Below are positions 1-4,809 of a stretch of DNA of 5,398 nt, piece after piece. Positions within the stretch are counted from its first letter, which is position 1; every line of letters starts with the position of its first letter. This stretch comes from Pseudomonadota bacterium. GTDB taxonomy: Bacteria; Pseudomonadota; Gammaproteobacteria; Steroidobacterales; Steroidobacteraceae. The position numbers and the translations under genes were made by a program. Under the pieces are notes generated by a model. It ran no database searches and was not told the origin of the DNA. It saw only the letters and a program-made list of their open reading frames with translations. Where the stretch lies: NCBI GenBank assembly GCA_021792815.1, contig JAJYTX010000237.1, positions 1 through 5,398 of the forward strand, written 5' to 3'.

Positions 1-207
1 GTTCATCAGCAGCAGGATGCGCTCCTCGCGGCGCAGGCCGAGGGAGCGCAGTCCGCCGGCCAGCAGGCGGATCCGCTCGGCGAGCTCACCATAGGTGAGC
101 GCGCCCTGGTCGTCGATGACCGCGGTCTGGTCCGCGCGCTCGGAGTTGATATCGAGCAGGTATTGCGCGAAGTTGAAGTGCCGTGGTGGCGCCGGGACGT
201 TCATCAT
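1..207 (-). CDS. bclA: Benzoate-CoA ligase, N-terminal fragment (runs off left edge)
   Basis: An open frame reads leftward from an ATG at 207-205 through base 1 without a stop, giving 69 residues of the N-terminus. It starts MMNVPAPPRHFNFAQYLLDI and continues through ALTYGELAERIRLLAGGLR to RREERILLLMN. The pattern HFNxAxYLL...D..ALTYGEL..R...LA.GLR.LG..REER.LLLM is the usual opening of benzoate-CoA ligases (BclA/BadA, AMP-forming acyl-CoA synthetase family). The family converts benzoate, ATP and CoA to benzoyl-CoA in the cytoplasm, the entry step of the box pathway. The full protein is normally a little over 500 residues, so the AMP-binding P-loop and catalytic lysine lie outside the window. 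A second ATG follows at once (204-202), so the start is uncertain by one codon. The ribosome binding site is weak (GCAGAG just upstream). It lies 138 bases downstream of the hydrolase gene on the same strand. A related aryl-CoA ligase (for example a hydroxybenzoate ligase) cannot be excluded from the N-terminus alone, but boxR/boxC/boxB nearby favour benzoate. Confidence 0.88.
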   Translation of the reverse strand, partial: MMNVPAPPRHFNFAQYLLDINSERADQTAVIDDQGALTYGELAERIRLLAGGLRSLGLRREERILLLMN

Positions 208-220
208 GCACTCTGCTGCC
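207..220. promoter_or_regulatory. Candidate BoxR-type operator at the bclA start
   Basis: The plus strand reads TGCA-CTCTGC-TGCC, two TGC half-sites spaced 10 bp apart, overlapping the bclA start and its ribosome binding region. From memory, the BoxR operator described in Azoarcus is close to TGCA-N6-TGCA, and this site matches 7 of 8 defined positions. About two such 7-of-8 matches are expected by chance in a window this size, so position is the only extra support. Confidence 0.2.
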
Positions 221-345
221 GGGCGCAACGGATCAGCGGGCGCGACCCGGATCCGCTGTCGGTGGTCAATGGACTGTGCATCGTCACTGTCGTTCCCCTG
301 ATATCGATCGATGAGCGCTGCGTGGGTCCATGCTCGTTTGCGGCG

Positions 346-1194
346 CTAGGTGTCTCTGTGCGGCCTGTCGGCTGACCCGTGGGCCTGTCCGGATACCGGA
401 GTCTCGGCCGGAGCACAGACGCTGCGCCTCAACCAGTGCGCGATGTTCTCGAGTACGCGGGCAGGTTGATCGCGCTGCGGCGAGTGGCGACAGCGCTCCA
501 GGCGCAGCTGTTCGGCCCGCGGGATGGCCCGGGCAATACGCTCGAGTTGCTCCATCGTGCCGTATTCGTCCTCATGGCCCTGTATGGCGAGCACCGGGCA
601 GGTAATCGCCGGCAAGTCGTCCTCGATGGTCCATTCCCGGAAATCCGCATCGAGCCAGAGATCGTTCCAAAGCCAGAACGCCCGATCCGGATCCTGATGG
701 TACCGCAGGAGCCTCTGGCGCAAGTCCGTCGTGAGATACGCCTGCCGTGCGTTCTCTATGCTGACGATGCACATGGGCTCGACGAACACGTGCGGAGCCA
801 ACAGCACCAGTCCCGACACGCCGCAGGGCCGTGCGGCGCCGTAAATGAGAGCAATCGAGGCCCCGTCGCTGTGGCCGAACAGCGTCGGTCGGCTGATCTG
901 CAGCCGCTGCAGGATTTCCGGCAGTACCTCGAGGGCTTCACAGCGGTGCATCTCGAGAGCGCCGTATCGCCGCGGCGGTGGATCCGATCGGCCGTAGCCG
1001 AAGCGCGAGTACGCCACCACCCGTGCGCCGGTGGCGGCCGCGAGTTGCAGTGGGAAATCCTTCCACATGGCGACCGAGCCGAGTCCTTCGTGAAGCATCA
1101 CGATGGCGGGTGTCGCGGCGGCGGCGCCCGGCGGCCCGAAATCCCTGTATTCGATCCTGCGTCCGAAGACCTCGAGGAACCGGCTGTCAGTCAA
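346..1194 (-). CDS. Alpha/beta hydrolase of the box cluster (putative lactonase/esterase/thioesterase)
   Basis: This is a 282-residue alpha/beta-hydrolase-fold protein with no signal peptide, so probably cytoplasmic. Visible landmarks are the oxyanion-hole loop HEGLGS (35-40), SRFGYGRSD (63-71), the nucleophile elbow GHSDGAS with Ser109, the acid in GHEDEYG (Asp209), and the base in CRHSPQRDQP (His237). All three catalytic residues are present and in order, so it should be active. Hydrolases of this type sit in benzoate box clusters and have been called putative lactone hydrolases, but the substrate is not established. A lactone, ester or thioester produced in benzoyl-CoA breakdown is the natural guess. 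The start is a TTG (1194-1192). The frame has no ATG before residue 33, which is already inside the first conserved block, and a stop lies upstream at 1258-1260; AAGCAGG ahead of the TTG may serve as ribosome binding site. It is 63 bases downstream of the DUF4863 gene, likely co-transcribed. The last 25 residues or so, after the final helix, are a polar, Ala/Pro/Ser/His-rich tail that looks dispensable. A long plus-strand frame over the same DNA is a shadow. Confidence 0.85.
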   Translation of the reverse strand: MTDSRFLEVFGRRIEYRDFGPPGAAAATPAIVMLHEGLGSVAMWKDFPLQLAAATGARVVAYSRFGYGRSDPPPRRYGALEMHRCEALEVLPEILQRLQISRPTLFGHSDGASIALIYGAARPCGVSGLVLLAPHVFVEPMCIVSIENARQAYLTTDLRQRLLRYHQDPDRAFWLWNDLWLDADFREWTIEDDLPAITCPVLAIQGHEDEYGTMEQLERIARAIPRAEQLRLERCRHSPQRDQPARVLENIAHWLRRSVCAPAETPVSGQAHGSADRPHRDT

Positions 1195-1257
1195 CTGCGG
1201 TGCCTGCTTGCGTGAATTGAACTGCAGTGTGTGGGCTCGGGAGGCATCCCGCGCAGG

Positions 1258-1746
1258 TCACTCCCGGGAGAACTCGATCGCACCGGCGGGGAGCAGGTAG
1301 AGCACGAGTGCGCGCCCGCCGGTGACCGTGGGCCGATGTGCGCTGCCAGGACCATAGACGAGCCACCCGGCACCGCGGCCGTCGAACTGTGCGCCGGTCT
1401 CCAAGGGCATGATCAGATCGATTTCTCCGTTGGGATGCGAGTGGCAGGGACCGGACAGGGGCGGCATGTCGACCACATCGACACTGAAGCCATGAGTCGA
1501 CGCGGTCGGCTTGAGCACCCTGCCGTACCGGATGCCGCCTGCTTCGCGAGAGCACATCCAGCCGCATGCCATGGCCGTCCGACAGGACCGGAGAATATCC
1601 TGGAAGGCCGGTCCGCCTGCGGGGAACAGCCGATTCAGCTCCTGCTCCAGGTGCGGATCCAATGCGCGGTCCGCGATCGATGCGGTGATCCGCGCGATCA
1701 ACCGGCCGAAACTCTCGGTGGTGACGGAATCGGAAAGGATGGGCAT
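1258..1746 (-). CDS. DUF4863 / PnbB-like cupin-type protein of unknown role in benzoate metabolism
   Basis: A 162-residue soluble protein beginning MPILSDSVTTESF. The N-terminal third (about 1-55) looks helical. The rest has beta-barrel character and carries what looks like a cupin metal site: HSHPNGE (His102, His104, Glu108), followed by PGSAH (His137), matching the HxHx3E ... PGxxH layout of cupin motifs 1 and 2. I recognise it as the DUF4863 family, to which 4-hydroxylaminobenzoate lyase (PnbB of nitrobenzoate degraders) belongs. Members next to box genes have no proven reaction, so lyase activity here should not be assumed. The start chosen is ATG 1746-1744, because GAGGAAT lies 6 bases upstream on the minus strand (1759-1753). 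ATG at 1761 would lack such a site, and the frame stays open to 1980 only as an Arg/Gly/Pro-rich extension with no family resemblance. It is the first gene of the leftward unit and precedes the hydrolase by 63 bases. Confidence 0.78.
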   Translation of the reverse strand: MPILSDSVTTESFGRLIARITASIADRALDPHLEQELNRLFPAGGPAFQDILRSCRTAMACGWMCSREAGGIRYGRVLKPTASTHGFSVDVVDMPPLSGPCHSHPNGEIDLIMPLETGAQFDGRGAGWLVYGPGSAHRPTVTGGRALVLYLLPAGAIEFSRE

Positions 1747-1752
1747 CGGCTG

Positions 1753-1759
1753 ATTCCTC
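1753..1759 (-). promoter_or_regulatory. Ribosome binding site deciding the DUF4863 gene start
   Basis: Minus strand GAGGAAT ends 6 bases before ATG 1746 (AGGA ends 8 bases before). It overlaps the alternative ATG at 1761, which makes the downstream ATG the better start. Confidence 0.65.
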
Positions 1760-1815
1760 ATGAGTCGGACAGCATCTCCGCGTGATGGATGAGCGCCGCC
1801 AGCCAGCGGGCCTAA

Positions 1816-1838
1816 CCTCGCACAGTGCACAGGCGAGG
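1816..1838. repeat. Inverted repeat in the leader of the leftward unit
   Basis: CCTCGC (1816-1821) and GCGAGG (1833-1838) are perfect 6-bp complements around an 11-base loop that itself contains GTGCAC. If the leftward transcript begins in the AT-rich zone, this would form an RNA hairpin about 70 bases ahead of the DUF4863 start codon. There is no T tract after it, so it is not a standard terminator. Confidence 0.3.
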
Positions 1839-2035
1839 GTCCGGACAGACGGCCGGCGCGCCGCCCAGGCTGCTCGATGCCCCGTGGTGCTCGGTGTCGA
1901 GGCGAACATTCGCGCTTGCACCCAAAGCCGGGATCTTCCATCCGGGACCCCTGACGCCGTCCGTTGCTTTCACGCATCACGTTGCCGACCCAGTAGGAGA
2001 TTGATCAGGATCGGGACGACTATGAAGCTTTATAA

Positions 2036-2041
2036 ATCATA
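2036..2041 (-). promoter_or_regulatory. Possible -10 element for the leftward unit
   Basis: The minus strand reads TATGAT here, a good sigma-70 -10 hexamer in AT-rich DNA. The -35 position, 17 bp upstream, reads only TTCGTG, a poor match, so an activator or another start may be needed. Transcription from here would give a leader of about 280 bases before ATG 1746. Confidence 0.3.
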
Positions 2042-2042
2042 T

Positions 2043-2066
2043 CTGAATTTTCAGTGGCCACGAAAA
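2043..2066. repeat. Overlapping palindromes in the divergent promoter (candidate operator)
   Basis: CTGAA-TT-TTCAG (2043-2054) is a perfect inverted repeat with a 2-bp centre. It overlaps a second one centred on GTGGCCAC (2054-2061), whose arms extend to TTTTC-A-GTGG / CCAC-GAAAA (2048-2066) with one unpaired A. The group lies just behind the possible leftward -10 and about 25-50 bases upstream of the boxR promoter candidate, a position suited to a regulator acting on both directions. Confidence 0.4.
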
Positions 2067-2079
2067 CGCCAGGAAAGTG

Positions 2080-2121
2080 TGCTAAACTGCGTGACAAATG
2101 TCAATGATGCGATATAGTGCT
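2080..2121. promoter_or_regulatory. Array of TGC half-sites before boxR (candidate BoxR operator)
   Basis: TGC occurs in the same orientation at 2080 (TGCT), 2088 (TGCG), 2108 (TGCG) and 2118 (TGCT). The last three are spaced 20 and 10 bp, so they fall on one face of the helix, and the final pair is TGCG-N6-TGCT, with the spacing I recall for the BoxR site TGCA-N6-TGCA. The last pair overlaps the proposed boxR -10 and start codon, as expected for self-repression. Matches to TGCA are only 6 of 8, common by chance. Confidence 0.3.
2091..2116 (+). promoter_or_regulatory. Candidate boxR promoter with palindrome TGACA-AA-TGTCA
   Basis: GATATA (2111-2116), preceded by TGC as an extended -10 (TGC-GATATA, 2108-2116), is the best -10-like element close to boxR. 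GTGACA (2091-2096) resembles a -35 hexamer but is only 14 bp away, shorter than ideal. TGACA-AA-TGTCA (2092-2103) is a perfect inverted repeat overlapping that -35-like element and could be a regulator site. Transcription would begin around 2122-2126, at the boxR start codon. Confidence 0.3.
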
Positions 2122-2125
2122 TAAC

Positions 2126-3055
2126 ATGTCTCCTATTTCCCGATCGCGAAACACTGCCGACCCGTCCTGGCCCGCCCCCGCATCCTCGGCGGGCCCGGTT
2201 GCCCTGGGAAAGGCTGATCCGCAGTTCCTGGCGGGTCTCGGGCGCAGAGTTCGCGACATCCGCGAACAGCGTGGCATGGCACGCAGACTCCTGGCACGAC
2301 AGGCGGAGGTCTCTGAGCGGTATCTCGCCGCGCTGGAGGCCGGGGAAGGCAATGCGTCGGTGGTGCTGCTGCGCCGCGTCTCAGGGGCGCTGGGCGTGCG
2401 CCTGACGGACCTTCTGGAGGCCGGGGAGTCCGATGGGCCGCAGCGACAGCTGCGGCGCTTCCTCGAAAGCCTTCCTCCGAAGCGCGCGCAGGAAGCGCTG
2501 CAGCGACTGCTGGAGGAGTTCGGACAGGACGAGGCGGTGCGGCGCAAGCGCCTGACCCTGATCGGGCTGCGCGGCGCGGGCAAGTCGACCCTCGGCATCG
2601 CTCTCGCCAAAGCGCTGCGTCGTCCGCTCATCGAACTCGACCGGGCAATCGAGCGCGAGGCCGGTATGGAGCTCTCGGAGGTGTTCCTGCTCTACGGCCA
2701 GCCGGGCTATCGCCGTATCGAGCGTCGTTGCCTCGAGCGCATCATCGACAGTCAGGAAGATGTCGTGCTGACCGTCGGCGGCGGTATCGTGTCCGAGCCC
2801 GATACCTACAGCCTGCTGCTGCTCAACTGCTTCACGGTATGGGTCAAGGCGTCACCTGAGGAGCACATGGCGCGGGTAGTCGCGCAAGGGGACCTGCGGC
2901 CCATGGCGGGTCACGAGGAGGCGATGGAGGATCTGCGCAACATCCTCACATCCCGAGAGTCGCTTTACGCCAAGGCCGACGTCGTGGTGGACACCTCGGG
3001 AAGCACCGTCGAGCAAAGCTTCAATGCGCTGCGCCAGGCGGTACAAGCGGGCTGA
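2126..3055 (+). CDS. boxR: BoxR, benzoyl-CoA-responsive regulator: HTH domain fused to a shikimate-kinase-like domain
   Basis: A 309-residue cytoplasmic regulator from ATG 2126 (residues numbered from there). After a Pro/Ala/Ser-rich N-terminal stretch (about 1-30) comes an XRE/Cro-type helix-turn-helix (about 34-99) containing RYLAALEAGEGNAS, typical of BoxR/BzdR. A charged linker (about 105-143) leads to a shikimate-kinase fold. Walker A is GLRGAGKST (147-155, Lys153). Asp172 in ELDRAIE, Arg196 in GYRRIE, GGG at 218-220, Arg258 in the lid DLRPMAG, and Arg277/Tyr281 in RESLY match kinase positions. In studied relatives this domain senses benzoyl-CoA and the protein represses box genes; kinase activity is not expected although the ATP loop is intact. 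It is first in the rightward unit, 36 bases before boxC. GTG 2117, in frame, would add three residues; neither start has a clear ribosome binding site, so the ATG is preferred with modest confidence. Confidence 0.93.
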   Translation: MSPISRSRNTADPSWPAPASSAGPVALGKADPQFLAGLGRRVRDIREQRGMARRLLARQAEVSERYLAALEAGEGNASVVLLRRVSGALGVRLTDLLEAGESDGPQRQLRRFLESLPPKRAQEALQRLLEEFGQDEAVRRKRLTLIGLRGAGKSTLGIALAKALRRPLIELDRAIEREAGMELSEVFLLYGQPGYRRIERRCLERIIDSQEDVVLTVGGGIVSEPDTYSLLLLNCFTVWVKASPEEHMARVVAQGDLRPMAGHEEAMEDLRNILTSRESLYAKADVVVDTSGSTVEQSFNALRQAVQAG

Positions 3056-3088
3056 TCGGCCTGCCCGTTCAAATCAAGAGGTTTTTTT
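3048..3088 (+). other. Short hairpin plus T7 tract in the boxR-boxC gap
   Basis: CGGGC (3048-3052) pairs with GCCCG (3063-3067) across a 10-base loop covering the boxR stop codon. A run of seven T follows at 3082-3088. Fourteen bases separate the stem from the T run, so this is not a standard intrinsic terminator; it may at most weaken read-through or stabilise an mRNA end between boxR and boxC. Confidence 0.25.
3076..3081 (+). promoter_or_regulatory. Ribosome binding site of boxC with T-rich spacer
   Basis: AAGAGG lies 10 bases before ATG 3092, and seven of those spacer bases are a T run. The spacing is slightly long, but this is the only Shine-Dalgarno-like sequence near the start and supports ATG 3092. 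Confidence 0.6.
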
Positions 3089-3091
3089 GCA

Positions 3092-4774
3092 ATGGCTGAG
3101 GCTGCTGCTTCACTGGACTCACAGACGCCGGCAGGTATCACGTTCGACACTCATCCGGACCGGTACCGGCACTGGAAGCTTTCGTTCGAGGGTCCGGTGG
3201 CCACGCTCGCCCTGGACGTCGATGAGAACGCGGGCCTGAGACCCGGCTATCAGCTCAAGCTCAACTCCTATGATCTGGGTGTCGACATCGAGCTGCACGA
3301 TGCGCTGCAGCGCATCCGCTTCGAGCATCCCGAGGTGCGCACGGTCGTGCTCACCAGCGCGAAGGACCGGATCTTCTGCTCCGGCGCCAACATCTTCATG
3401 CTGGGCCAGTCGACGCACGCCTGGAAGGTGAATTTATGCAAGTTCACCAATGAGACGCGCAACGGCATTGAGGACTCGAGCCGGCACTCGGGACTGAAGT
3501 TCATCGCGGCCTGCAATGGCACGACCGCGGGCGGGGGCTACGAGCTGGCGCTCGCCTGCGATGAGATCCTGCTGGTCGACGATCGATCCGCCGCGGTCAG
3601 CCTGCCCGAAGTTCCGCTGCTCGGAGTGCTGCCGGGAACGGGGGGGCTCACCCGCCTCACGGACAAGCGCAAGGTCCGGCGCGACCATGCCGACCTCTTC
3701 TGCACCCTGGTCGAGGGGGTCCGCGCGCCCCGGGCCAAGGAATGGCGCCTGATCGACGATCATGCGAAGCCTCAGCAGTTCAGGGATCTGATCCGCCGGC
3801 GCGCGCTTGCGCTCGCGGCTGCGAGCGACCGGCCTCAGAACGCCGAGGGCGTCAGCCTTGACCCGCTGTCGCGCAGCATCGATCCGTCGGGCTATCACTA
3901 CTCGACCGTGGACGTGCGGATCGACCGCAACGCGCGCACGGCAACCCTCACGGTCCATGCGCCTTCGGTGGCGCAGCCGAAGACTCTGGAGGAGATCCTG
4001 GCGCTCGGCGCACGCTGGTGGCCGCTGACCCTGGCTCGGGAACTCGACGATGCGATTCTGCTGCTGCGCACCAACGAACTCGACGCGGGGACATGGATTC
4101 TCAATACCCGCGGCGAATCGCCTCATGTCCTCTCGGCCGATCAGGCGCTGCTCGCCCATCGCAACCACTGGTTCGTGCGCGAGACGATCGGCATGCTGCG
4201 TCGGACGCTCGCCCGGCTCGAGGTGAGCGCCCGGTCGCTGTTCGCGATCATCGACGAGGGCTCGTGTTTTGTGGGCACGCTCCTCGAGCTGGCGCTCGCC
4301 GCGGACCGCAGCTACATGCTGGCGGACCCGGGGAATACACAGGCTCCCGGCATCGCGCTGTCACCCATGAATTTCGGTCCTTACGAGACCGTGGGGGGCG
4401 CGGCGCGCATCGAGTCGCGTTTCTACGGGGATGCGGCCGCCGTTTCCCGGGCGCGCGATGCCATGGGTCGCGGGCTGGCTGCCGCCGAAGCGATGGAACT
4501 CGGCCTGATCACCGTGGCGCCCGATGCGCTCGACTGGCGGGATGAGATCCGGCTCGCCATCGAGGAGCGCACCAGTCTCTCGCCCGATGCATTGACCGGC
4601 ATGGAAGCAAGCCTGCGCTTTGGTGGACCCGAGACCATGGAGACGCGTATTTTCGGGCGCCTGTCCGCCTGGCAGAACTGGATCTTCATTCGCCCGAACG
4701 CCGTCGGCGAGGGTGGGGCGCTCAAGGTCTTCGGCACCGGCAACCGGGCGCGATTCAACTGGCAGCGGGTCTGA
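3092..4774 (+). CDS. boxC: BoxC, 2,3-epoxybenzoyl-CoA dihydrolase (ring-opening crotonase-family enzyme)
   Basis: A 560-residue protein, full length for BoxC, which is about twice a normal crotonase. The enzyme opens 2,3-epoxybenzoyl-CoA with two waters, giving 3,4-dehydroadipyl-CoA semialdehyde and formate (EC 4.1.2.44), in the cytoplasm and as a dimer in studied members. The N-terminal crotonase core shows both oxyanion-hole segments, FCSGANIFMLG (95-105) and CNGTTAGGGYELALACDE (141-158), with Glu151. The second acid is Glu173 in LPEVPLLGVLPG (171-182). Cys116 in VNLCKF fits the further active-site cysteine described in the Burkholderia BoxC structure; all three are offset by five residues from the numbering I recall (Cys111, Glu146, Glu168). 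A second, degenerate crotonase-like half (about 270-475) includes IIDEGSCFVGTLLELALAADR (split here as IIDEGSCFVGTL and LELALAADR), followed by a C-terminal helical part ending RARFNWQRV. ATG 3092 has an AAGAGG site. The gap to boxB is 35 bases, so both are likely on one mRNA. Long minus-strand frames over it are shadows. Confidence 0.96.
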   Translation: MAEAAASLDSQTPAGITFDTHPDRYRHWKLSFEGPVATLALDVDENAGLRPGYQLKLNSYDLGVDIELHDALQRIRFEHPEVRTVVLTSAKDRIFCSGANIFMLGQSTHAWKVNLCKFTNETRNGIEDSSRHSGLKFIAACNGTTAGGGYELALACDEILLVDDRSAAVSLPEVPLLGVLPGTGGLTRLTDKRKVRRDHADLFCTLVEGVRAPRAKEWRLIDDHAKPQQFRDLIRRRALALAAASDRPQNAEGVSLDPLSRSIDPSGYHYSTVDVRIDRNARTATLTVHAPSVAQPKTLEEILALGARWWPLTLARELDDAILLLRTNELDAGTWILNTRGESPHVLSADQALLAHRNHWFVRETIGMLRRTLARLEVSARSLFAIIDEGSCFVGTLLELALAADRSYMLADPGNTQAPGIALSPMNFGPYETVGGAARIESRFYGDAAAVSRARDAMGRGLAAAEAMELGLITVAPDALDWRDEIRLAIEERTSLSPDALTGMEASLRFGGPETMETRIFGRLSAWQNWIFIRPNAVGEGGALKVFGTGNRARFNWQRV

Positions 4775-4809
4775 AGCACGCCGCCTCCTCCAGTCATTCC
4801 GAGAACATC

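Larger units (their letters stand above)
1747..2125. promoter_or_regulatory. Divergent intergenic control region between the two box transcription units
   Basis: These 379 bases separate the leftward DUF4863-hydrolase-bclA unit from the rightward boxR-boxC-boxB unit. They fall into two parts. Bases 1770-2010 are GC-rich, carry no recognisable gene and contain short inverted repeats: CCTCGC/GCGAGG at 1816-1838, CGGCGCGCCG at 1854-1863, and GGAT/ATCC at 1931-1943. Bases 2021-2125 are about 38% G+C (40 of 105), far below the flanking genes, and hold the likely promoters and palindromes listed separately. Open frames crossing the region in both directions have no conserved features and are taken as non-coding. 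Confidence 0.7.

Noticed and set aside
234..258. CAGCGG/CCGCTG inverted repeat as a terminator after the hydrolase gene
   Set aside because: Six-base arms with a 13-base loop and no T tract on the minus strand; it sits just ahead of bclA and does not look like a terminator.
303..312. ATCGATCGAT palindrome between the hydrolase and bclA genes
   Set aside because: It is a simple tandem of GATC/CGAT steps, common by chance in such DNA, with no other operator-like support.
379..1215. 278-codon plus-strand open frame
   Set aside because: It lies antisense to the hydrolase, which has a full catalytic triad; the plus-strand product shows no domain pattern and is Arg-rich, as expected of a GC-rich shadow frame.
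1187..1921. 244-codon minus-strand open frame overlapping the DUF4863 gene
   Set aside because: It is another frame over the same DNA, Arg/Ala-rich with no recognisable motif, and its end overlaps the hydrolase start.
1258..1980. Longer 240-residue version of the DUF4863 protein starting at 1980
   Set aside because: The extra 78 residues are Arg/Gly/Pro-rich without family resemblance, start at a GTG with no ribosome binding site, and the ATG at 1746 has a good one.
2055..2070. GG-N10-GC pattern suggesting a sigma-54 promoter before boxR
   Set aside because: Only the invariant dinucleotides fit; the -12 element reads ACGC rather than TTGC and no enhancer-type sites were noticed.
3048..3088. 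Intrinsic terminator between boxR and boxC
   Set aside because: The 5-bp stem is 14 bases away from the T run and the run lies in the boxC ribosome binding spacer, so full termination is unlikely.
3434..4168. 244-codon minus-strand frame inside boxC
   Set aside because: It is fully antisense to a gene with clear catalytic motifs and has no motif of its own.
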